Assembly: GCF_932526225.1 (NCBI RefSeq)
Contig: NC_064037.1
Span: 12,446,203 to 12,506,202, forward strand
Source of the DNA: Nematostella vectensis
Lineage: Eukaryota; Cnidaria; Anthozoa; Actiniaria; Edwardsiidae
DNA: 60,000 nucleotides
Direction of reading: 5' to 3'
In this document: one piece after another, positions 43,821 to 54,900 of the stretch
Layout: each line of letters begins with the position of its first letter
Position numbering within the stretch: the stretch's first letter is position 1
The notes under the pieces: model-generated
Database searches by the model: none
What the model saw: the letters and a program-made list of their open reading frames with translations, nothing else
What the model was told of the DNA's origin: nothing
Position numbers and translations under genes: made by a program

Positions 43821-44130
43821 CTATCGGTCGTTTTTATTTTTCCGATCTCTGCTCAATTCGACTCTGCCAAATTTTTGTCCATAATAAGACTTCTTAGCTT
43901 TAGAGCTGAAAAATAATTTCTCGAGTACCTGACGGCTGTGCTCCACGGTCAGTTGTTTGTTTATGCACAGGTCGCCCAAGTTATGTGCTTGTTCTTTTGT
44001 AGTAAATAAATCCAGAAGTCTTATGAATTTATTACTAAAAAAACGAGCACAGAACTTGGGCGGCCTGTGGTTTATGCAAATTGTTCTTCCACTAACATTC
44101 CAGCATGCGAAACCCGCCAACCAGTAATTT
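43821..44130. repeat. Dispersed repeat related to the 23461/27504 arms
   Basis: CTCTGCCAAATTTTTGTCCATAATAAGACTTCTT at 43860-43895 resembles the outer arms of the split element. Further in, CTGTGGTTTATGCA and TGTTTATGCACAGG-like motifs and two GCCCAAGTT motifs suggest an internal inverted structure. The 99-codon minus ORF is not recognised. Confidence 0.45.
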
Positions 44131-44264
44131 GAAGTTTTAATTTGTCACGCCAGCATTTTTCTGCCCTCTGTTTCAGTTTACCCAGAAAAAACATTCTTAT
44201 ATTGTTACAGTAAAAGATTTTGATGTGTCACATTTGTAATAAGATTGTAAAGACTAAACTATAC

Positions 44265-44450
44265 GCATCACAGTACGTGTTACATGACTGCAAACGTGAC
44301 ATCACTGTACGTGTGACATAACTGCATGCGTGACATAACTGCAAGCGTGACATTACTGATGTATGTGTGACATGACTGCATGCGTGACATGACTGTACGT
44401 GTGACTTGACTGTACATGGGACATGACGGTACGTTGCCATGACTGCACTA
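44265..44450. repeat. Degenerate minisatellite, 17-21 bp units
   Basis: Repeats of GTGACATGACTGCATGC and GTGACATAACTGTACGT types, about ten copies. Minus-strand ORF (HACSHVTHTSVMSRLQ) is a by-product. Confidence 0.8.
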
Positions 44451-45618
44451 CCATGGCACTACTTTGAAGTAATTAGCAGTAAAAAGATATTGCAAGGTGG
44501 ATTTATTTGCATGTGAGACTTGGATGGCTATCACTATTAAGGGACTGTGCAATAATTATAAGGATGGGGGATTCTGTAAAATGTTATTTGATTAATTAAA
44601 AATTACGTAGGACCCCCCTCCAGCAGCATTAAGTTTAGCTCTGACCCCCCTTATGTTGTTTAAAAATTATGAAGACCCCCTTTCCTACATGTCAATTTAA
44701 GTAAGGCCCCCCTCTTGTTTTACAGCCTACCCCCTTTCTGATAATTGTTGCACAGCCCCTAAATATACCATAGTCAGTATAATGGTAACCAGTAAATGTA
44801 CCAGTTGGTATAATGTTAACCAATAAATACACCAAGTATACATTTATTGTCCTAACAATAAAATGGATTATTTTTGGAGGTAAACCCCCAGTGTTTTAAC
44901 TGGTTGCATTTGGATCTTGTGCGCAAAAACACATACATAAAAAAATGCTTTGACAATACATTTGATCAAAATCTACATATGCCTTTTCTCACAAAATAAT
45001 TAAGCATAAATACCTGTACAATGATTTATATTTATACTATATATATGTACAATTGTAAAAAAGCACATGAGCTATGCTGACTTGATGAACGTTTTTTTTC
45101 TGTTTTAAATAACAGAAATGCATTTTCTGGGTATTATATTTAGCTGTACTCTGAGTATTATAGAACTATTGAAATTTTTTTATGGCGATAGCAAAAAAAA
45201 TCAGACAAGCTATACTACAATTACCAAACAGTTTGAAAGTACTTGTTGTATCAGAGATTCAATCCACTGATACAGCTTTTAAACCCATTCTCTACTAACA
45301 ATAAAATTTAAATGTGACTGCACACAAAGCGACTATACCAAAAATATTATAAGACCTGAGTAAGACCACATCCCCACATAGCCCTTGTGGACAATTGTAT
45401 TGGATCTTTTTGAAAACAGAAGAGAAATGTTGCAATCAAACAAAAATATGTGGATTGTGATTTTTAAAAAATATTGCAATGGGAACCAGCCCGAATTGGA
45501 AAGTATTTATCAAGACAGACACAAGCATTGTTAGCATGAGAATTCATACAGAAGAATAGGGAGAGTTATTGTTAGTTGTCTATCTCTAATTCACTCTGTT
45601 GTGGCTTTTTATAGAAAT
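44451..45618. other. Intergenic between the unrecognised gene and PPM1D 3' ends
   Basis: The two genes converge here. C-rich pieces occur at 44610-44740 and AT-rich DNA beyond. AATAAA appears on both strands (for example 44822 and 44863 on +). No further gene. Confidence 0.4.
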
Positions 45619-45925
45619 TCATACGTTTTCTGTACTTCCAACAGTTGGAAGCTGGGGAATATCTGTGCAGTAAAAAGCCACTTTCCGCACAAGAGGGGGT
45701 CTGTTGGAGTCCTGTAATGGTGGGTTTCCTGTTGTTGAGCTTTCCCTTGATAATACAGTTGTGACATCAGATGCTGTGTCAGTGTCTGTCTGATTGTCCA
45801 GACCCTCAGGGGTGGGCTTGGGGTCATGCTTAACACCGCCATCCTCAAAAGAGACAACTATTACAGATGTATTGTCTGCACGGAGTTTACGTGCACGCCA
45901 CCTTGAGAGCGCTTTGGAGACAAGT
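45619..45925 (-). CDS. PPM1D: PPM1D exon 4 (terminal)
   Basis: Acceptor TTATCTCCCCAG on the minus strand; phase 2 entry. [20 protein letters not shown] then [10 protein letters not shown] ends the PP2C fold with the last metal-binding Asp-Asn. A Ser/Thr/Pro-rich tail of about 65 residues follows ([18 protein letters not shown]) to the stop. Confidence 0.92.
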
Positions 45926-48900
45926 CTGGGGAGATAAGAGGGATGCCACGTATTAACACAGGAATACCACACTTTTAGCAAGGGTACTGAGTATAGGAAT
46001 ACAACACTTTTACACAGGGATACCACACTTTTAAAAAAGGGCACTGTGTACAACACATCTACACAAGCATAAGTCACATCTACACAGGGATATGACACGT
46101 CTACACATAGATATGATACATCCATACAGGGATATGACACATCTACACAGGGATATGACACATCTACACAGGGATATGACACATCCATACAGGTATATGA
46201 CACCCATACAGGTATATGACACATCTACACAGAGATACGACACATCTACACATGGATATGACACATCCAGACAAGGATATGACACATCTACACAGGGATA
46301 TGACACATCTACACAGGGATACGACACATCTACACAGGGATATGACACATCCATACAGGTATATGACACCCATACAGGTATATGACACATCTACACAGGG
46401 ATACGACACATCTACACAGGGATATGACACATCCAGACAAGGATATGACACATCTACACAGGGATACGACACATCTACACAGGGATATGACACATCTACA
46501 CAGGGATACGACACATCTACACAGGGATATGACACATCCATACAGGTATATGACACCCATACAGGTATATGACACATCTACACAGAGATACAACACATCT
46601 ACACCAGGAAACGACACATCTACACCAGGATAACGTTTATCAAATAATGATACTGCACATTTGCACATGTACAATATGTTTACAAACATACTAGGCATAC
46701 CACACATTACAATACAATACAATACAATATAACTTTATTTATACCACACACAGAAATTACAGTAAGAAAATAAATAATAATTACAGATTTTGGGTATTGG
46801 CTGCCTAGAAGTAACTAAAAAGCTAATCTGGCTAGGCAGCACAAAATAGTTCAATTAAATGGAGCGTATAGCAAGGACGTACAAGGCACGAATACAAAAT
46901 ACATGAAAGCAGCAGCAAAATAAAATGCAATAAAACAAAAAAACTAGATAGAGGCTAATAATTTTCAAGGATTGAGGTCTTTATTGCAGCCTTGAAGCTA
47001 GGCAAACGCATGGTTTTGGTAGGTTCTTTGATGTTATTCCAAATTGAGGCACCTTTAAAACGAATATTAAACTTTCCATAATTAGTTCGAGGTAAAGGGA
47101 GGCAGTACGATGATTTAGAAGCCAGTCTTGTATTATATTTGTGCCTTGAAGCAACCGTAGTAAAAAAAGAATCAAAAGGAGTTGGAAGTAGATTCAAATT
47201 AAATTTGTACATAAATATTGTGTTTAAGTAATAGATTAGATCAGGAGATTTCAAGATATTTAGTTTTCTAAAGATAGGAGAAGTAAGTTCAATGTAAGAT
47301 GAGAAAGTTATGATTCTAACAGCTTTCTTCTGTAAAATAAAAAGAGGCTTGATTGTTGATTCATATGTGTTGCCCCAAATAATAGCACCATAAGTAAGAA
47401 ATGGATAAATTAGAGAATAATATAGCTGAGTGAGAATTGTTGGTGATACATAGTAACGCAGCTTTGCTATTATTCCGACCCCTCTGGAGATTTTCTTACT
47501 TAACTGGTTAATGTGCTCCTTCCAGTTAAGAAAGGAGTCAATAACTACACCAAGATATTTGATATTATTTTTTTGTTTAATGGTATTATTATTGATTGAT
47601 AAAGAAATAGAACTAGCCAGCCTCTTTTGTGCTGGTCGAAAAATGACAAAATTAGTTTTACTGATGTTCAAAGCCAATTTATTTGCACAAAGCCAACGAT
47701 TTATATTATACAGATCTGTGTTTACTTTGGTCTCTAAGGATGTCAATGAAGAATCGGCACAAAATAAATTGGCATCATCAGCAAATAAATGAAAGTCAAA
47801 TAAGTTGGAGCAGTTATTAAAATCATTAATGTACAGAAGAAAGAGAAGGGGACCAAGTACTGAACCTTGAGGCACTCCACATGTTATTGGTAGTGGTGCA
47901 GATGACACATTACCAATAGAAACAAACTGTTGCCTGTTTGATAAGTAGGAAACAAACCATTCATAAGCTATGCCACGGATGCCGTATGAATAAAGTTTTG
48001 CTAATAATATTTTATGATCAACAGTATCAAAAGCTTTGCTAAAATCAAGAAATATGCCACAAGAGTATTGACCACCCTCAATTGATCTTTGGATTTTATC
48101 GGTAATAAGCAGAAGAGCATGTTCTGTAGAATGATTGGCTCGAAAGCCAAATTGATTTTTGTACAAAATATCGTATTTGTCTAGAAATTTTATGACTCTG
48201 TTATACATTAACCTTTCAAGTAACTGATTAAAAATAGATAATAATGATATTGGTCTAAAATTAGAAGTGTCAAAATGAGAGCCTGATTTGTAAATAGGTA
48301 TGACACGTGCAATTTTGAAGGCATCAGGTACAATGCCAGAAGAAAAGGACAGATTGTATAATATCTCCAGAGGCCTTGAAATAATAGAGCTTAGTATTTT
48401 AAGAACTGTAATTGGAAGGCTAGAAGAACCACAAGCTTTACCTGATTTAATTCCTAAGATTATACTTCTAATTTCCTCTGTAGATGTGGGAGCTAGAAGA
48501 AAGCTGTTAGAATTAGCTGTTGGAAGAAATTCTGAAAATAAAGTGTTTACTTTTGGAATATTGTTGCTGATATTTCTGCCAACATTAGCAAAGAAGTAAT
48601 TGAACTCATTTGCTATCTCATTTACATTGGTAAAAACCTTATTAGAAGATACAATTTTTGAAGGTGTGAAATGAGCCTTAGGCTTTAGCACGACAATTTC
48701 TTTTATCCCTTTCCAGATATTTTTTATGTTAGATTTGTTAAAATTAAAGTACTTTTCATAGTATTTTCTCTTACTTATTGCAATTAAATGGTTCAATTTA
48801 TTTCTATAGATTTTGTATTTTTCAAAATGATATTGATTTCTAGATTTAATAAACTTCCTATAGAGCCTGTTCTTATAATTAATCGAAGTTCTGATGCCCT

Positions 48901-51900
48901 TGGATATCCAAGGTTTTGCTTTGAATTTAATTTCTTTTCTAGAAAGTTTTTTCATTGGAACATGGGAATTAATTATTTCATTAGACTTAGCAAGAAAACA
49001 GGAAAAAATATCGTTAACATTATCCATACCATAAAACTGTAAAGACCAATCAATTTGGCTAAAATCATTAATTAAAGCTTCCTGATCCAACCTAGAATAG
49101 TCCCTTTGGTAGAAGTCATTTTTTGAGACATTGATATTAATTGAATCTACATTTAATCAGGGATGCCAAAAATGATGTTCAAAGTTTTTACCAATGTGCA
49201 AAGAATATCTCAGCAATCAACACAATGCCATAGGGAAACGCTACACAAAAGACACAAGGTCATGAGCGAGATTGTTGTTTGTGTTACCTGTGTGAGAGGT
49301 CAGAGCTCAGGAGGTCGTCATGGTTACGTAAAGTGTCACTGACACAGCGCACAGCATCGTCGGGTTGCACCACACCCCATAGTCCGTCGCTGGCAAGGAT
49401 CACATGCTTGTCCGTGGCTGGGTTGATGGTATATACCTTTACATCTGGTACTGGTGACACTACGAACTCGCCCCGGAAGTAGTCAAAGCTCCACAAATCA
49501 CCTGCAAACACGGTTTGTGTTAAAGAAGTAAGAATGTTCATGTATTGCACTGTAATTATTTATATCACAGAATAATCCAGGAGTCCAAAATAATCAAAGT
49601 GGGCGGGGGGGGGGGGGAATGCGAAAGGAGGGAAATTGCTAAAAATATTCATACGTTTTATTCTTTTTTTAGTATGTTCTCATTTAGAGTAGTTCTAGGA
49701 TTTTAACCTTTTTTTATAATCTTGCAATTCCAATATTTTATGAGCAGCTGCCAGCGATCTTCGACTACTGAAACACTGTTTTAATAAACAGATAAAGACA
49801 TTCTGGCTTCCATCATTCAATCAACTTCAATTTAATTGTTTAATGACATCATTCAATTAAGTTTTTCAACAAAATAACTTGTTACCATCTGGTGCCTTTT
49901 TCTGGTTAAACTTTATCTTTTTAACTTTTTGTTTTAGAGACATTTAAGTTTTTATTACCAGACAACACTTTAATGGCTTTTTGAAAAAAGAAACACAGAT
50001 GAGCTTTCAAATTGTGAAAAGGATGTTCAAAATTTTCATTTTCTACAGAGCTTTGAATTTTGATTGAAATCTTCTTTGCTGCACAAAAGGGGATTGAATT
50101 GAGTGTATCATTGTCTGTTTTGGCAGGAAAATCTAAAATGAAATGCTGTATTACCTAAAGATCTTGATACTGCCAAAAATGGTACTCGCTCAGTTTTTGT
50201 ACTCCTCCTCATGGGTCCCCTGTGCCCATGGCAAACCGGTCGTTCCCAGGCCACCCTGTAGACACCATTTCTTGCAAGAACACTTCCCCCAAGGTCCTCA
50301 ATACGCCGCTTCTCGTGAGGGGCCTCAGGTTTGTGGTCATCAGTTAGTGGGTATGCCTCAAGACGTTTAGTGCCAGGTTCTTTGGATGCTAGTACAGCAC
50401 CCGAGTCTCCCACATGTGCTACGAACATCTTGTGCCCTCTGATGATGATCACAGTGACCGTTGTCCCAGATGTGCTGGGTAATCCATGTCGGGTCTTTGG
50501 CCAGTTCTCTGGAAATGGTAGAGGAATCGATTACGCCACAACATACTATAAGGTGAAGCTGTCTTTGTGTTGGTTACACAACTCAGGGCGGCTGCACAGG
50601 AATCTAACCCAAAGGCTGATACCCCGGGTACCAGTAGCCTGCTTGCAGGCGTTTACCCGGTGTTTTTTCCCTATGCGCTAAGTCGTGGTCGCAATCTTGT
50701 TTTTGGCCGCGCTAGCTTGGCGTGAGTGCATAGCGAAAACACCAATAAATCATAGCAAAAAAAAAAAAAAAACGGGTAAACGCCTGCAAGCAAGTGAGAT
50801 TCCAGCAAGAAGTGGTTGACTGTATTTAGGCACTGCTCATCATTTTAAAAAGAGGAGGCTGGGAAGGTAAGATAAAGGGGGAAGCTAAATAATTAGCCAA
50901 GAGAAGGGTTCTTGAATTTTAGTTAAAGCCGCATTGTCACCAGTTTACTTCCGGTCGATTACGTAACAATTATTTTTAACGGAAAACGCGAAAAATATTT
51001 CAAAATATTGAAAGCAGTGTGTTTATTAGAAGTTTCTTTGAGGATGTGATTGATAATTTAGAGCGGATGGCCTGTTAAATATCTCGGATTTTAACAGATT
51101 CTTTTGTCTTTTAACGGTTGAGGTTTCGGTCGGACCTCCGGAAGTAAACTGGTGACAATGCACCTTTAAGCATAAAATGAGGGGCCCTAAAAAATGTCAA
51201 TTTTTTAAAATTTATCATGCAGCCTCACTCCCTGGCACAGCCTCACCCAAACACCCCTTCTCTGTTGATTTTTTTATTACCTTCAATCCCTAATAATAAC
51301 AAAAAGCTCATTAAATTAGAGAGAAAATTTCAAGCAATGAAAAGATTAATAAAAAAATTCTTTATTGCAACTCGTTTGCATAGTTTTGTTCTTTATTTTT
51401 TCAAATTGCCCCATCAATAACCTTAGAGTGTAGTACAGTATGCACTACCATATCACCAATACACAGTTTTGAGAAATTTAGCATGCTAGAATCGCAGTTT
51501 TGCATCCTTAATCAGAACCTGGAGGGTTCTTTCATCCTCTACCTCTAATGTGCACTCAAGCATTTCGTTCTCTCACTGGTTGGCTAGCAAACATCATGTA
51601 ATTCAGCTACAGTGAAACCTGGATTTTACGATAACGTTTCTTTCTCCCGGCGGAAACGCAGTGAAATGTATAAGAAATTACCTTAATCTTACGATATTCG
51701 ATACAACGATATTCTCCATTTTACGATACAAATCTGTTCTCCCAAGCGTAATTTTGAACTCGATATATTAACTGTACAGGACCCGAAATGATCCCAGGAC
51801 CCGAAACGATCCCAGGATCCCTCGATCCCTCGGGACTTAGCTTAGTGACCGCTTAATAGAGGTTGACCGCTTAATAGAGGTTTCGCTATTTTCGCCCCTA

Positions 51901-54900
51901 AATTAGGGTAAATCGGGCTGTAATTATACGTAAGAACTTTTTATTATAATAAACAACAGGAACAATCATGTTAGCCCTAAGACGGGGCCTGGTGCATTCC
52001 AATTTGATCCAGAAATGTTTGCAACCGCCTAGTCAGTTTGTTTTTGCCTATACGGCTCTTGTGGCTTTGCCCAATTCTATGGGCATGAGCTACTTTCGCT
52101 GGCGTTATGTAGATAGATAGATAGAAACTTTATTAAAGTGTCATAAACAACCTCTAGCCGGGGATAAGACCCCTACTAATTGGGGGACACTTGAGTGTAT
52201 TGTTAGTAAGCATTGTAAGCACTGTCACTGGGGGTGGTCACTGCCAGAGGGTTTATTGCGTCCCCAGTGGTTCTTTTACGTCCCTTCGGTTCAGGTTAAT
52301 GTAGTGCAGCTTGAAGAGACGGGACCTCCGGTTTAGTGTCCTTATCCGAGAAGACTGGAAACACGGGAGAATAACTTCAACTCACTTGTGACACAAATTC
52401 GAACCAAGGCAGGAACCCGGAAAAATCCCCAGTTTGAGCCAGGATTCGAACCTTGGCCACAGCGGTGAGAGGCCGACGCGCTAACACACTCGGCCACCCG
52501 TGCTACCATTGTAAAGTAAATGAGTGCGTTAAGGTGATGTTACACGCGTCGTTTCCGTCGATATCCGTCATTAAGCGTTTGCGCGATTTTGGAAGTCGAA
52601 TCAAAAACTCGCAGTGCGTTGCCGTACCCAAAAACTCACAAATCTGACCCAGTTGCATTCATTCGGGGATACCATGAGTACATGACTGAGTGGGAACCAG
52701 CACTAGAAGATGTTTACAAACTTATGCGGGAACCAACTAACATAAAGGATCCGAATGCTGTTGCAATCGCAAGAGAAAAAGCCGACAAAACGGTGATGGA
52801 TGGAGACGGTCACCCGAATACTCTAGTTGACGATTACGAAGTTATCAGGCATATTCCCAAACTGATGTCAAAGTGGGTTACCAAATATCTCAAGAGACCT
52901 ACGAACTGTGAGAAAGTCGTAGTCAAAGGGAAGTGGGTGAACAGAGGTGGTGACTATGGACTCGAGATTCCTTGTGAATACATATTTGAAGGTGACAGTT
53001 TTTCTTCTAGCTGGCTGAAGCGGAAATTGGTAATCGAGGAATATGATGCGACTGATCCGCACAAGACCACACAAGTCTCACAAGACGATTAGCCATAGTA
53101 ATTAGATTAGACAGTTAAAAATATGACGAAATATGACGTGCACTATCTGTTGTCATGCTGACAAATATTGATGATGACCGTTTAATAGAGGTGAAAAACA
53201 ATGAAATCAACCAATTGGGACCCTCCTTTGGTGACCTCGTCCGCTTAATAGAGGTGACCGCTCAATAGAGGTCAAATTTACAGTAAACATAAGGGGGAAA
53301 ATTCGGGACTTTGGTAAATGACCGTTGAATAGAGGGTGACCGCTCAATAGAGGGCAGCTTAATAGAGGTTCGACTGTATTTATTACATTGCCCGGCGTTA
53401 AACCCATAAACAGAGTCCAAAACAAATACACAACTTTAAATTGCTACTGAAAGGAATATAGCATAAACATAGCACAGCTTTGCTCAGATCAACCAAACTT
53501 TTGACCTTCCATCACACTCTTAACATTTTGCGGTTCCGACACATGACTCCGACACTATAAATCTCATTTCCGGTAAACATCACCCCTAAAAATTAATATT
53601 CATCTGACAACCAAACATGTATTTCACCACGAAATCCTTGTTCACACGAGCGAATATTCACCGACACATTTTAGGCAGCCGGTTTGGCCGAGAAGATGGA
53701 ATGACAAAAGCACACTGAGTAATACACTCGAACAACCCTTCTACTACCGATGCAAAATATTAAGAAGATGTGAAAGCAATATTATGTGAGTTTTGAATTT
53801 CCTCATGTAGTCGTGCGTACACCCCGGCATGATCTCATGATATGATAGGTCTTTCATTCACCGAAAACAAACATGCCAAAAAATAACTTTAAAACTTTTC
53901 GCTTCCTATGCAAAGCAGCATGTCCCATCTGAAAGACTATCTTTTATGGCTTGTTATGTAAAAATGATTTATCCACGCCGGGCTTCTCAAATTACTATCA
54001 CAGGAATTATTAGTTGACCCCAATTTCTGACTCAACCACTGTATTTTCCCCGCAGTCGTATATAAAAATCTTAATACTATAGTTTTAGTTAATGTAAATT
54101 TCCTTTTAATAACACAAACAAAGCTAAATGTTTCATATGAAACTGAAAGCCAATCCTTACACATTCCTTTAGTTGTCCATTACTGTAATTCCTTGGGGTT
54201 CATTTCGGGGACTCTTGGGGATTGTTTCGGGTCCCGGGATCAGTTGGGGTACTTTTGGGGATCGTTTCGGGTCCTGGGATCATTTCGGGTCCTGTACATT
54301 ACCAATGTTGTCTATCAACAAAGAGAGAAAAACTCAAGACACTACACACGTACAGTACAGTAATAACGATTTTTTTTACTTGACAGATCTTATTAAAGGC
54401 AGATTTACAGTTTTACAGAGAGTACATGTACAGTCTAACACAGAGTAGAGTTACCATATTATTATTTTGTCAAAGTTGAAAATTACCCGACCTCGCTACA
54501 ACGATATTTTCAATGGATTTTCGTAAAATCGAGGACCTCTTTGCAACGATACCTCGATTTTACGATACATTTTCTTTCTTCCGAGGCATATTGTAAAACC
54601 CAGGTTGCACTGTAGTAAGTTTCTAGCACCCTTGTGGTTTCCTTCACAAGACTTGCAAGGTCTTTCAATCTCTAATCTCAATCTCTCGCTAATTTTTGTG
54701 TGTGAATTTTTAGAATTTTGAGTATTCCCAAGGAATATTTTGACAACACCTCTAAAATGCGGTATGCAGAAATTTTCACACAACATTACTTTATCGTTTT
54801 TGGGTGTGTTATACTTCGTCTATCATGTCATAATTTCATTTTCGCGTTTTTTTTTTTGTTTACAGTTTACCAGACAGATTTTCCTAAGTGGCGTATAAAT

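Larger units (their letters stand above)
51842..53386. repeat. ACCGCTTAATAGAGG repeat clusters flanking the small ORF
   Basis: GTGACCGCTTAATAGAGG motifs occur twice at 51845-51890 and five times at 53180-53380, all in the same orientation. The last ends TTAATAGAGGTTCGACTGTA, the kind of end seen on many invertebrate DNA transposons. They may mark a third, innermost element whose left end is rearranged. Confidence 0.6.
51774..54297. mobile_element. Middle nested element, perfect 40-bp TIR
   Basis: Ends are perfect 40-bp inverted repeats starting GTACAGGACCCGAAATGATC, each made of two near-identical 19-20 bp halves (CAGGACCCGAAAYGATCCC). The right side has extra diverged copies at 54190-54250. 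It sits inside 51610-54612 and contains the SINE and the small ORF. Confidence 0.88.
51610..54612. mobile_element. Outermost of three nested elements, pogo/mariner-like ends
   Basis: TA plus CAGTGAAACCTGGATTTTAC on the left and the inverted counterpart (CAGTGCAACCTGGGTTTTAC read on -) on the right. Inside both ends lie further TTTACGATA motifs (51680-51730, 54480-54570). The TA flanks and CAGTG...AACCT ends fit pogo/Tigger-type Tc1-mariner elements. No transposase remains. Confidence 0.75.

Noticed and set aside
46031-46722. Overlapping ORFs with 7-residue repeats (YPCVDVS, MTHLHRD)
   Set aside because: A 21-bp minisatellite inside PPM1D intron 3. The unit is a multiple of three, so frames stay open by chance.
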